A DNA stretch of 37,207 nucleotides from an uncultured Clostridia bacterium (lineage in GTDB: Bacteria; Bacillota; Clostridia; Oscillospirales; CAG-272), in NCBI GenBank assembly GCA_946410595.1, contig CAMKAU010000011.1, positions 1 to 37,207 of the forward strand, read 5' to 3'. Of this stretch, positions 8,906 through 16,635 are shown piece by piece. The number at the start of each line of letters is the position of its first letter. Position 1 is the stretch's first letter. The notes under the pieces were generated by a model that saw only the letters and a program-made list of their open reading frames with translations, was not told where the DNA came from and did not search any database. A program made the translations under genes and the position numbers.

Positions 8906-9854
8906 AACCGTCTCCCTGTCCGGCGAGCAGGCGATCCCGCGCAAGAAGCGCGATCCCGACCGCGTTGTCCGCGGAAAGCTCCGGCGGGGCAAACGCGATC
9001 CCCTTGATCCCGGCAAGACGCCGTTTGATAATGGAATTGCTCATCACGCCGCCGGCGCAGAGGACCGGCATCGCGCCGAACGAGGCGAGCTGCGCCCCGA
9101 TGATCCATTTCAGCGACGCGGCGATGAACTCGAGAACGAATAACGAGGTGCGGGCTTTGTCCCCGTACCGGAGATAATCCTTTTCCGCCAGATTCTGCAG
9201 GCCGGAGAGATTGAACGTCCGTTCGTGAACGGAGATCCTCGGCCGCGGCAGCGCGCCACCGTAGGTCAGCGCCGCTTCCTCGAGATACCGTCCGCAGGGG
9301 AACGGAAAGCCGAGCATCACGCCGGTGCGGTCGATCGCCTGCCCGGCGCACAGATCGAGCGTGCCGCCGGTGATGCGGGTATCGTACCCGTCCGGCGTTT
9401 TCTGCGCGAGGAGCATCTCGGTCGTCCCGCCGGACACGTGCAGCGCGGTAAAGCGCCCCTCCGGCTCCAGCCCGGCTCCGTAAAGCGCGGCGCGGATATG
9501 CCCCGCCTGGTGGGAAAAAGTGAAAAGCGGGACGCCGCCTGCCGCGGCGGCCGCGGACGCCGCGGAGACCCCGGCGAGAAAACAGGGCATATAAGAGCCC
9601 TCTGCGTCCCGCGGACGGGCGGAAACGCCGACCGCCGCCACCCGGAAGCGGGAGAGTTGCGCGGCGTTTTCCTCAAAGAGCGCGGGCAGGTTTTTCGTGT
9701 GCTCAAAGAGGGCGTTTTGCTGCCGGAGACCGACCTCGCCCTCCTTGACCGGAAGCAGGCGCTTCGCGTTGAGAAGGATTTCGCCCTCCGATGAGACGAG
9801 CGCAAGCGAGGTCGTATAGTTGCTGGTATCAAGACCGAGGAACGCGGTTTCCAT
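8895..9854 (-). CDS. TsaD/Kae1-like ASKHA-fold protein (peptidase M22-like paralogue)
   Basis: The 319-residue protein belongs to the TsaD/Gcp/Kae1 superfamily. It starts FLGLDTSNYTTSLALV and has the metal-site pattern HxxxH as SHQAGHIRAAL. It also shows VSGGTTEMLL, GQAIDRTGVMLGFP and the late ADNAVGIAL, which corresponds to the TsaD DNAxMIA motif. TsaD proper makes the t6A37 tRNA modification. This copy is shorter and diverged around the usual SGGHT motif, and its site in a nusB-xseA operon is where Clostridia carry an M22-like paralogue. Its substrate is not known to me. It could still be the only TsaD of this organism; a second homologue elsewhere would decide. It abuts nusB directly (TAAATG). 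Confidence 0.82.
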   Translation of the reverse strand: METAFLGLDTSNYTTSLALVSSEGEILLNAKRLLPVKEGEVGLRQQNALFEHTKNLPALFEENAAQLSRFRVAAVGVSARPRDAEGSYMPCFLAGVSAASAAAAAGGVPLFTFSHQAGHIRAALYGAGLEPEGRFTALHVSGGTTEMLLAQKTPDGYDTRITGGTLDLCAGQAIDRTGVMLGFPFPCGRYLEEAALTYGGALPRPRISVHERTFNLSGLQNLAEKDYLRYGDKARTSLFVLEFIAASLKWIIGAQLASFGAMPVLCAGGVMSNSIIKRRLAGIKGIAFAPPELSADNAVGIALLARDRLLAGQGDGYGA

Positions 9855-10271
9855 TTACGCTTCGCACCCGTTTGCCTTGGCAAGGGTATTGAGGATCCCG
9901 TTGAGGAAAGGCGCGGCACCGTCCTCGGCGTACGCTTTCGCCAGTTCCACCGCCTCGTTGATCGCGATGCTGTACGGAAGTCTTTCCTTCGCGTAGAGCA
10001 GTTCGTAAACCGCCAGACGCAGGATCGCGAGGGTCACGGCGGAAATGCGTTCGGTGCTCCACCCCTCGGCGTATTCGTTTATCTTTTTGTCGATCTCGCC
10101 GAGATGGTCGCAAATCCCGGAAAAGCAGGCAAAAATATACGGGTCGTTTCCGATCTCCCGTTCTTCTGCGGCCAGACGGTAAATCTCCTCCGGCGTTTCG
10201 GCGGGGTCGTGGAAGCCCCGTTCGTAAACCAGACCGATGATCGCTTCTCTTGCGGATCTTCTGCTTTGCAT
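9855..10271 (-). CDS. nusB: Transcription antitermination factor NusB
   Basis: NusB binds boxA RNA together with S10 (NusE) and supports antitermination of rRNA operons. The 138-residue all-helical protein shows the family pattern SAREAIIGLVYE at the N-terminus. The C-terminal block is ISAVTLAILRLAVYELLY, PYSIAINEAVELAKAY and FLNGILNTLAK. ATG at 10271 is preceded by AAGGACG. It is the first gene of a minus-strand run of 12 genes and has a clear SigA promoter upstream (10308-10336). Confidence 0.94.
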   Translation of the reverse strand: MQSRRSAREAIIGLVYERGFHDPAETPEEIYRLAAEEREIGNDPYIFACFSGICDHLGEIDKKINEYAEGWSTERISAVTLAILRLAVYELLYAKERLPYSIAINEAVELAKAYAEDGAAPFLNGILNTLAKANGCEA

Positions 10272-10299
10272 AATTCGTCCTTATCCGTTCAAATAACTT

Positions 10300-10317
10300 T
10301 TTTTATAATTATACATA
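10300..10317 (-). promoter_or_regulatory. Possible ARG box (ArgR operator) over the nusB promoter -10
   Basis: Minus-strand TATGTATAATTATAAAAA matches the published ARG-box consensus TNTGNATWWWWATNCANA at all defined positions except one (A instead of C at position 15). It covers the -10 element of a promoter whose operon contains argR. AT-rich promoters match this consensus by chance more often than random DNA, so this is a suggestion only. Confidence 0.35.
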
Positions 10318-10336
10318 GTAAATTAATAAAAGTCAA
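10308..10336 (-). promoter_or_regulatory. SigA-type promoter of the nusB-dnaE operon
   Basis: On the minus strand: TTGACT at 10331-10336, a 17-bp spacer, and a perfect TATAAT at 10308-10313. It lies about 37 bp upstream of the nusB start. It is the only good promoter I found for the 12-gene run down to dnaE. Confidence 0.85.
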
Positions 10337-10419
10337 CGCCGCGGGGGAAATATCGGAAGAAAAAACGCCGTTTACGCCCGCCTTTTCATCCTTTTTCCGA
10401 TCGAAAAGACTCACGCGTT

Positions 10420-10449
10420 TTGTTCCCTCCCCCGCGCCGTCTGCATAGT
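10420..10449 (+). promoter_or_regulatory. Weak candidate promoter for the DUF3343-cysteine desulfurase pair
   Basis: TTGTTC at 10420-10425, an 18-bp spacer and CATAGT at 10444-10449, ending about 40 bp before the start codon. The match is mediocre, but no better plus-strand promoter is visible in the gap between nusB and this gene. Confidence 0.25.
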
Positions 10450-10457
10450 CTGTCAAT

Positions 10458-10476
10458 GCGGCAATTCTTTTGCCGC
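10458..10476 (+). other. Leader hairpin touching the ribosome binding site
   Basis: Perfect 7-bp stem GCGGCAA / TTGCCGC with a 5-nt loop (TTCTT). It ends directly against the Shine-Dalgarno GGAGGG of the DUF3343 gene. It has no T-run and is not a terminator. It could influence translation initiation or mRNA stability. Confidence 0.4.
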
Positions 10477-10487
10477 GGAGGGAAATC

Positions 10488-10715
10488 ATGCAACGTTCTA
10501 TTATCACGTTAGGATCACAGACAAACGCGCTCAAGGCGCAAAAGGCGCTGCGGGAACACAGGATCCGCAGCGACCTCATCAAAGAAGATTCCTCCCGCGC
10601 GGGCCGCGGCTGCGTCTATTCGCTTCGCGTCGATACACGGGATCTTTCGCTTGCCGCTTTGATTCTCGACGGGCGCAATATCCCCTATGAAACAAGAGGG
10701 GGAGACCGCTTTTGA
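10488..10715 (+). CDS. DUF3343 protein, putative small Se/S-carrier-like protein
   Basis: This 75-residue protein (MQRSIITLGSQTNALKAQKALREH onward) has the compact alpha/beta make-up of DUF3343 proteins, which often sit beside class V aminotransferases of the cysteine desulfurase type. The family has been proposed to act in sulfur or selenium handling; that is not proven. ATG at 10488 is preceded by GGAGGG at 10478-10483. A TTG at 10470 is possible but falls in the leader hairpin. A single Cys (RGCVYSLRV) is present, with no CxxC. The stop overlaps the TTG start of the next gene (TTGA), so the pair is translationally coupled. Confidence 0.8.
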   Translation: MQRSIITLGSQTNALKAQKALREHRIRSDLIKEDSSRAGRGCVYSLRVDTRDLSLAALILDGRNIPYETRGGDRF

Positions 10716-11872
10716 AGCCGCTCGTCTATCTCGATAACGCCGCCACCTCCTACCCGAAGCCCGAGTCGGTCTATGCCGCCGTGAGCTCCTCCCTCAGGCT
10801 CTGCGCGGGCAATCCGGGCCGGAGCGCCCACAAAGCCGCCGTCGCTTCCGCCGCAGCCGTCTATCACGCGAGGGAGGTCCTCGCCGAATACTTCGGAGCC
10901 GGCGAGCCGGAGCGGGTCGTCTTTACCCTGAACGCCACGCACGCTCTCAATACAGCGATCAAGGGGATCGTCCGGGGCGGCGGGACCGTTCTCATCTCCG
11001 ACGTGGAGCATAACGCCGTTTTCCGGCCGCTCTCCAGACTGGAGCGCGAGAAAAAGATACGGATCAAAACCTATGCGACCTCCCCTTCCGATCCGTCGCG
11101 ATCCTTCTCCTCCTTCTGCCGGGCGCTGACCCCGGACGTCGTCTCTGTCGTGATGACCGGCGCGTCGAACGTGGACGGACGGATCCTTCCCTACCGGGAG
11201 GCGGCCGCAAAATGCCGGGAACGCGGGATCCCCTTTATCCTCGACGCGTCTCAGCTTGCGGGACACGAAGCGCTCGAGGTTGACCGTCTCGGGATCACCG
11301 CGCTCTGCGCCCCGGGGCACAAAGGCCTTCTCGGTCCTATGGGAAGCGGCGTCCTTATCATCGGGAAAATAGCCCCGCGGTTTGACACTCTGACCGAGGG
11401 CGGAAACGGCTACAACTCCGGCGAACGGGAGATGGGGGATCTGCTCCCCGAGCGGTACGAAGCGGGTACGGTCGCGGTTCCGGCAATCGCCGGGCTCGCC
11501 GCCGGCGCGGAGTATCTTTTGCGCGCGGGAGAGGAGGCGGTCCGTTCGTCGGAAAACCGCCTGAAAAACCGGCTTCTTGAGATCGTTTCGGCGTTCCCCG
11601 GGCTTGCCGTCTACGCGGCGGGCGGGCCGATTCCCGTCGTTTCGATCGCGGCGAAGGACAGCTCCCCCGCGGAGCTTGCGCAGGCGCTCGCCGATCTCGG
11701 CGTTTGCGCAAGAGCGGGGCTGCACTGCGCGCCGCTCGCGCACAAAGCGCTCGGCACTCTGGAGACGGGAGGGACCCTGCGCGTCAGCGCGGGCCTTTTG
11801 ACGGCAGAGAGCGATCTGAACCGCTTCTACGCCGCGCTGAAGACGGTGATAAAAACAAAAGGCACGGAGTGA
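10712..11872 (+). CDS. Cysteine desulfurase family protein (class V aminotransferase)
   Basis: This PLP enzyme belongs to the NifS/SufS-like group. The 386-residue protein opens VYLDNAATSYPKPESV and has FTLNATHALNTAIKG, SDVEHNAVFRPL (PLP-stacking His), ILDASQLAGH and the Schiff-base Lys in APGHKGLLGPMGSG. The catalytic-loop region has GLHCAPLAHKALG, whose Cys is placed as in NifS-type desulfurases. Together with DUF3343 it resembles the EF2568-type desulfurases often found with selenium-dependent hydroxylase genes, but none are seen here. The start is TTG at 10712 with AGAGGGGGAG upstream. It ends in a bidirectional terminator. Confidence 0.87.
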   Translation: MKPLVYLDNAATSYPKPESVYAAVSSSLRLCAGNPGRSAHKAAVASAAAVYHAREVLAEYFGAGEPERVVFTLNATHALNTAIKGIVRGGGTVLISDVEHNAVFRPLSRLEREKKIRIKTYATSPSDPSRSFSSFCRALTPDVVSVVMTGASNVDGRILPYREAAAKCRERGIPFILDASQLAGHEALEVDRLGITALCAPGHKGLLGPMGSGVLIIGKIAPRFDTLTEGGNGYNSGEREMGDLLPERYEAGTVAVPAIAGLAAGAEYLLRAGEEAVRSSENRLKNRLLEIVSAFPGLAVYAAGGPIPVVSIAAKDSSPAELAQALADLGVCARAGLHCAPLAHKALGTLETGGTLRVSAGLLTAESDLNRFYAALKTVIKTKGTE

Positions 11873-11885
11873 TCCGTGCCTTTTT
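11861..11885. terminator. Bidirectional Rho-independent terminator
   Basis: Stem GGCACGGA / TCCGTGCC with loop GTGA (the desulfurase stop lies inside), followed by TTTTT on the plus strand and preceded by a run of A that becomes U on the minus strand. It serves both the desulfurase gene and the convergent lipoprotein gene. Confidence 0.88.
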
Positions 11886-11893
11886 GTCATTTT

Positions 11894-13615
11894 TTAGGCG
11901 TCCGCGTTCCACGCCGCGTGGTCGGAGTTGGTGTACCACGCTTTATAGACGGCGGTAAAGGATTTTTCGTTATCCGAGTTGACCGCGGCTTTGTAGGTTT
12001 CGTTTGCAAGCAGCTCGGCCTTGGCGGTATTGAAGAACTCTTCGACTTCCTCCTGCGTCTTGCAGGCCTCCAGTCTGGCCTGATACTCGGCGCTGAGCTC
12101 GTCGATCTTCTGCTTCAGCTCGGGATCCACGTCTTTCCAGACGGAAGAGAGACCGGTCAGCGGGAAGATCACCGCCTCGGCATTCTGGATTTTGCCGTCT
12201 TTCCAGGCGTCCGGACCCATCGACTCCTCGGGATACGCCATAAAGACGTTGCCGGTGTCGTTGAGGTTCATCAGATAGTTGTCGTTCAGGCGTTTGACCG
12301 TTCCGTCCTCGTTGAGGGTGTAGTGGACGTCCTTGACGCCGTACTGGAGAATGTTGCGGATCTCGGAGGTCGTGTTGAGGAGGGTGACGATCTCCATCGA
12401 GCGTTTGAGGTTGCCGGTGTACGAGCTGACGCCGAAGAAGGAGGAATAAAGCTCCTGATCGTCCGCGACCGGCTTGCGGATCACGTTGACGTAATAATCG
12501 TCTTCATACTGGCGGCGCAGAGCGTAGTCGCCCTTGACGACGCCGACGCCGAACTCTTCCGTCTCGGTTTTGGCAAAATAGCCCTCGTTTTCATACTTGC
12601 GCATCAGCGTGATATGATCTTTATACTGAGCGAGCTGGAAGGGGTGGATAAGCGAAAAACGCGGGTTGGAAGAGGGCTCCTGCTGAGCGGAGAGGTTGCA
12701 GGTGGAAGCAATCACGCTGAAATCGGCGCCGCTGAGATCGCTGTTCCAGAAGTAGGTCGTCAGAGCGTTGAAGGGCGCCTTGACGGGAGCGATCGATTCG
12801 TTTTTCTTAATATCTTCCACAAAGGTAATGCAGTCGGTGAAGTTCGTGACGGATCCGGGATAGAGGTAATACTTGTCCGCGAGTTTTTTGTTGAGCAGGA
12901 GATAGGTGTACTCGCCGATCACGTGATTGTTCGGGATCGCGTAGACGCTCTTGTCGATCTTTGTGTAATCAAAGAACTTGGAGTTGATATAATCGGTCAG
13001 GGATTTGGAGGAACCGGTGGAGGAAATCTCCTCGTCCAGTTTGGTCAGTCTTCCGGCCGAAACGAGGGTGCTTAACTGATCGTAGCCCTGGATCAGAATG
13101 ATATCGACCTGGCTCTCCGGGATCTCCGGGTACTTGAGCTCGACCACGCCGTACTCGTTGACGATCGTCTCTTCGGGGGTGGTCGCCGCTTCGTCGACGG
13201 GTTCCGTCGTTTCGGCGACGGTGGTGATGCCGGCCGCCTTCAGCGACTGGGCGATCTCCTTCTGCCGTTTTTTCTCCTCCTCGGCTTCCTTCACGGCGTT
13301 TTCGATGGACTCAAAACGGTCGTTGAGCGCCTGGGCGTATTCGTCCTTGGTGAAAAAGATCAGATCGACGTAGGTGGTAAAGCGCTTTTTGGTGATCTCA
13401 TTGAGCGCCTTTTCGACCTGTTCTTTCGCTTCGTCGGTCGTTTTTTCATCGGTCACGACCCACATATTGATCGAAACGGCGGTGCGCGTCGCGGTCTCGG
13501 CCACCGTTTCATCTCCCGTTTCCGCGGGCGTTTTGCCGCTGGAGTTGCCGCAGCCGGCGAAGACCGCCGCGACCGTCACGAGAGCGAGAAGCAAAGCAAG
13601 AATTCTTTTGTTCAT
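11894..13615 (-). CDS. Extracellular solute-binding lipoprotein (ABC transporter family 1-like)
   Basis: This predicted membrane-anchored substrate-binding protein is 573 residues long. The signal peptide (MNKRILALLLALVTVAAVFA) ends in lipobox AGC with lipidation Cys22. A Ser/Thr/acidic linker follows. The mature part has features of sugar-type binding proteins: VDIILIQGYDQLSTLVSAGRLTKLDEEI, SVYAIPNN, YLLLNKKLADKY and AYPEESMGPDAW near the end. A charged, Thr/Glu-rich insertion occupies about residues 105-165, early in the first lobe. No permease or ATPase gene is nearby, so the partner must be elsewhere. ATG at 13615 with GGAGG upstream is preferred over a longer frame. Ligand unknown. Confidence 0.85.
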   Translation of the reverse strand: MNKRILALLLALVTVAAVFAGCGNSSGKTPAETGDETVAETATRTAVSINMWVVTDEKTTDEAKEQVEKALNEITKKRFTTYVDLIFFTKDEYAQALNDRFESIENAVKEAEEEKKRQKEIAQSLKAAGITTVAETTEPVDEAATTPEETIVNEYGVVELKYPEIPESQVDIILIQGYDQLSTLVSAGRLTKLDEEISSTGSSKSLTDYINSKFFDYTKIDKSVYAIPNNHVIGEYTYLLLNKKLADKYYLYPGSVTNFTDCITFVEDIKKNESIAPVKAPFNALTTYFWNSDLSGADFSVIASTCNLSAQQEPSSNPRFSLIHPFQLAQYKDHITLMRKYENEGYFAKTETEEFGVGVVKGDYALRRQYEDDYYVNVIRKPVADDQELYSSFFGVSSYTGNLKRSMEIVTLLNTTSEIRNILQYGVKDVHYTLNEDGTVKRLNDNYLMNLNDTGNVFMAYPEESMGPDAWKDGKIQNAEAVIFPLTGLSSVWKDVDPELKQKIDELSAEYQARLEACKTQEEVEEFFNTAKAELLANETYKAAVNSDNEKSFTAVYKAWYTNSDHAAWNADA

Positions 13616-13628
13616 CAAAGTTCCTCCG

Positions 13629-13647
13629 GTCAGCTCGCGGAGCTGAC
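13629..13647 (-). other. Perfect leader hairpin just upstream of the lipoprotein ribosome site
   Basis: Inverted repeat GTCAGCTC / GAGCTGAC with a 3-nt loop in the 5' untranslated region, ending about 3 nt before the GGAGG of the lipoprotein gene. No T-run follows, so it is not a terminator. A role in translation control or as a protein-binding site is possible. Confidence 0.5.
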
Positions 13648-13673
13648 GCTTCTTCAAATTAAACTCTTTGTTT

Positions 13674-13702
13674 ATTATAGGACAATCAGCGAAATATGTC
13701 AA
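13674..13702 (-). promoter_or_regulatory. SigA-type promoter of the lipoprotein gene
   Basis: Perfect consensus on the minus strand: TTGACA at 13697-13702, 17-bp spacer, TATAAT at 13674-13679. Strong constitutive-looking promoter about 60 bp upstream of the start codon. Confidence 0.92.
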
Positions 13703-13743
13703 GTTGATTTTTGCTTAAAACTGATAACAATCCGTGAACGAAA

Positions 13744-14838
13744 TCAGTCGAGATAATCCTTGAGCCGTTTGGAGCGGCTGGGGTGGCGGAGCTTGCGCAG
13801 GGCTTTCGCCTCGATCTGGCGGATGCGCTCGCGCGTAATGTTGAACTCTTTGCCGACCTCCTCCAGCGTGCGCGTTCTGCCGTCCTCCAGGCCGAAGCGC
13901 AGTTTGAGAACGTGCTCCTCGCGCGGGGTCAGGGTGTGCAGGACCTCGTTGATCTGCTCCTTGAGCAGCGAATAGGAGGCCGTTTCCGCGGGAGCGGGAG
14001 AGTCGTTATCCTCGATAAAGTCGCCGAGATGGCTGTCCTCCTCCTCGCCGATCGGGGTCTCGAGAGAGACGGGATCCATCGCGATCTTCATGATCTCCCG
14101 GACCTTTTCGGTACTCATCCCCATCCGTTCCGCGATCTCGGCGGCGGTCGCCTCGTGTCCGAGCTCCTGCAAAAGCTGCCGCTGATAGCGGGAGACCTTG
14201 TGGATCGTTTCCACCATATGTACGGGGATGCGGATCGTCCGCGCCTGGTCCGCGATGGCGCGGGTGATCGCCTGGCGGATCCACCACGTGGCGTAGGTGG
14301 AGAACTTGTAGCCCTTCGTGTAGTCGAACTTTTCGACCGCCTTCATCAGGCCGAGATTCCCTTCCTGGATCAGATCAAGGAAGAACATTCCCTTCCCGAC
14401 GTAGCGTTTGGCGATACTGACGACGAGACGGAGGTTGGCTTCGACCAGCTCCGTTTTGGCGTTTTCGTCCCCGTTGGCGATCCGCTCGGCCAGCTCGAGC
14501 TCCCGGTCGCTGTCAAGCAGCTTGATGCTGCCGATCTCCTTCAGGTACATCCGGACGGGATCGTCGATCGCCACGCCCTCCTGCGAGAGCACGCGGTCAA
14601 CGTCCTCCTTGCTTTCTCCCTTGTCGAGGTCGTCGTCCATGCTGTCAAAGTCGTCCGCGTCCACGTACCCCGTGATCTCGATCCCGTTGCTTTCGAGCGT
14701 TTCGTAGAGCTTTTCCATCTGCTCGATATCAAGATCCACTTCCTCCAGCGCCTCAAGGATCTCGTTGTTCGAGAGGGAGCCCTTGGTTTTTCCTTTCTCG
14801 ATCAGGGATTTTACGTCAAATGCTTTTTCGTTTGCCAT
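13744..14838 (-). CDS. rpoD: Primary RNA polymerase sigma factor RpoD/SigA
   Basis: This is the housekeeping sigma factor. The 364-residue protein has a short region 1.1 with an acidic stretch (about residues 60-80). Region 1.2 is [16 protein letters not shown]. Region 2 includes [27 protein letters not shown] and the -10 recognition helix [20 protein letters not shown]. Region 3 follows, and region 4.2 reads [20 protein letters not shown] ending in [18 protein letters not shown] at 14838 has GGAAGGAT upstream. It lies 17 bp after dnaG. The many TTGACA/TATAAT promoters in this window fit recognition by this protein. No clear terminator follows. Confidence 0.98.
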   Translation of the reverse strand: MANEKAFDVKSLIEKGKTKGSLSNNEILEALEEVDLDIEQMEKLYETLESNGIEITGYVDADDFDSMDDDLDKGESKEDVDRVLSQEGVAIDDPVRMYLKEIGSIKLLDSDRELELAERIANGDENAKTELVEANLRLVVSIAKRYVGKGMFFLDLIQEGNLGLMKAVEKFDYTKGYKFSTYATWWIRQAITRAIADQARTIRIPVHMVETIHKVSRYQRQLLQELGHEATAAEIAERMGMSTEKVREIMKIAMDPVSLETPIGEEEDSHLGDFIEDNDSPAPAETASYSLLKEQINEVLHTLTPREEHVLKLRFGLEDGRTRTLEEVGKEFNITRERIRQIEAKALRKLRHPSRSKRLKDYLD

Positions 14839-14855
14839 TTTTTATCCTTCCGTTT

Positions 14856-16625
14856 TTATTTTTCGTTCAGTTTTTTATGTAATCCGGCGAAATATCCGGC
14901 CAGATCGTCCGCGGAAACCGCGCTTTTGTCGAGTTCCTTTTTCTTTTTTTCCTCGCGTAGCGCCGCGCAGTAGGCGGCGAAGACCTCGGCGCCGTTCTGC
15001 CGGAGGGAAACGCGCTTCATTTTCAGCGCTTCCAGACGGGCCGCCTCTTCGACCGTCAGGGACTCACCCAGAGCCGCCTCGCTGTACTGCCCGTTCTTTT
15101 CCCCCTCCAAAATCAGAGAGAAGATCTTTTTGCCGAACGCGGTGATGAAATCCTCCGGGGAAAGCAGATCGGGGTGACGGAGGACCGTCGCCCGGTGCTC
15201 GTCGTAAAGAAGCAGCAGGCCGAGGAGCTGATCTTCGGCGGATGCGGCGCCCGTGTTGGAGACGTAGTCGGGATTGACGCGGTCGCCGATCCCCGCGATC
15301 CGGCGGCGCGCTTCCTCGCTCTCCGCCTTTTTGCGTTCCCGGCGCGCTTTGGCGATCAGGCGGTCGGTGTCCTGCTTGATCGAGTCCGCGCTGACGCCGA
15401 GTTCCTCCGCAATCTCGCGGGTGTAGATCTCGCGCTCGGAAACGGAATAAACGTCCGCAAGCATCCGGCAGATCTCCTCGATCGCGCGGACCCGGTCGTC
15501 GGTCTGCTTCATATCGTATTTGGCGAGGATGGAATCAAGAGAAAAGCGGAACTTTGAGCGGGTCTCGCCGAGCAGGCGGGCAAAGGCGTCCTTCCCGTAT
15601 TTTTTCAGGTATTCGTCCGGGTCCTTCGCTCCCGTCAGCTGCAAAACGGCCGTCTCCAGTCCGACCTCGCCGAGGATGCGGAGCGCTTTTTGCGTTGCGT
15701 TCACGCCCGCCTCGTCGCTGTCGTAACAGAGCGTTACTTTTTTGGTATATTTGGTGAGCAGACGCGCGTGATCGGGCGTCAGCGCGGTGCCGAGGGTCGC
15801 CACCGCGTTCTCAAATCCCGCCGCGTGCAGCGCGATGGTATCCATCTGTCCCTCGCAGAGGATCAGGTTGTCCGCGCAGCTGTTTTTCGCGTAACGGAGC
15901 GCAAAAAGGTTTTTTCGTTTATAAAAGAGCGGCGTATCGGCGGAGTTGACGTACTTCATCTCCTTGCCGCCGTCGATCCGGCGGCCGCTGAAGGCGATCA
16001 CGTTGCCCGAAACGTCAAGAATGGGAAACATCAGCCGGGCGCGGAAGATATCGTAGAGCCGGCCCCGTTCGTTCTTTTTGGCAAGGAAGCAGGCGACCAT
16101 CTCCTCGTCGGTATAGCCGAGATCCTTCAGGTACCCGGAAAGCGCCGTATAAGAGTCCGGCGCAAAGCCGATCCCGAAGTGCTTGACGACCGCCTCGGAC
16201 AGCTCGCGGGAGCGGGCGTACTGCCGTCCCGCCTCCCCCTCCGGCCGGGAGAACAGCACGTCCCGGAAAAAGCGCGCCGCCGCCTTGTTCATTTCGTAAA
16301 GGCGGTTCTTGTCGTACCGGGGACGGCGCTCGTCGGTATTGACGACCTCGATCCCCACGCGCTTTCCGAGATATTCGAGCGCTTCCACGTATTCCAGTCC
16401 CTCCGCCCGGCGTACGAGACTGATCACGTCCCCGCCCGCTCCGCAGCCGAAGCAGTAGAAGGACTGACGAGCCGTAAAGACGGTGCAGGAAGGCGTTTTT
16501 TCCGAATGGAACGGGCAAAGGCAGACCATGTTGGAGCCCGCCCGTTTCAGATCGGCGTACTGCGCCATCACGTCCTCGATAGGGTTGCGCAGTTTGATTT
16601 CTTCCACGATTTTCGGATCTATCAT
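14856..16625 (-). CDS. dnaG: DNA primase DnaG
   Basis: DnaG makes RNA primers at the replication fork and contacts the DnaB helicase through its C-terminus. The 589-residue protein has the CHC2 zinc domain with Cys37, His40, Cys58 and Cys61 (CPFHSEKTPS ... CFGCGAGGDV). The Toprim core has LILCEGQMDTIALHAAG, ATLGTALT and CYDSDEAG, and the helicase-binding C-terminal domain follows. I start at ATG 16625 (MIDPKIVEEIKLRNPIEDV), which matches the family; a TTG 36 bp upstream would overlap dgt. The ribosome site is weak. The order dgt-dnaG-rpoD is the usual macromolecular-synthesis arrangement of Clostridia. Confidence 0.97.
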   Translation of the reverse strand: MIDPKIVEEIKLRNPIEDVMAQYADLKRAGSNMVCLCPFHSEKTPSCTVFTARQSFYCFGCGAGGDVISLVRRAEGLEYVEALEYLGKRVGIEVVNTDERRPRYDKNRLYEMNKAAARFFRDVLFSRPEGEAGRQYARSRELSEAVVKHFGIGFAPDSYTALSGYLKDLGYTDEEMVACFLAKKNERGRLYDIFRARLMFPILDVSGNVIAFSGRRIDGGKEMKYVNSADTPLFYKRKNLFALRYAKNSCADNLILCEGQMDTIALHAAGFENAVATLGTALTPDHARLLTKYTKKVTLCYDSDEAGVNATQKALRILGEVGLETAVLQLTGAKDPDEYLKKYGKDAFARLLGETRSKFRFSLDSILAKYDMKQTDDRVRAIEEICRMLADVYSVSEREIYTREIAEELGVSADSIKQDTDRLIAKARRERKKAESEEARRRIAGIGDRVNPDYVSNTGAASAEDQLLGLLLLYDEHRATVLRHPDLLSPEDFITAFGKKIFSLILEGEKNGQYSEAALGESLTVEEAARLEALKMKRVSLRQNGAEVFAAYCAALREEKKKKELDKSAVSADDLAGYFAGLHKKLNEK

Positions 16626-16635
16626 ACCGTTTCTC

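Noticed and set aside
10289..10582. Minus-strand frame of 97 codons upstream of nusB
   Set aside because: It runs through the nusB promoter and the start of the DUF3343 gene and has no good ribosome site.
10685..11890. 401-codon minus-strand frame over the cysteine desulfurase
   Set aside because: Antisense of a well-conserved PLP enzyme; it also covers the bidirectional terminator.
11876..13075. 399-codon plus-strand frame opposite the lipoprotein
   Set aside because: The minus strand has promoter, ribosome site, signal peptide and lipobox; the plus frame has none of these.
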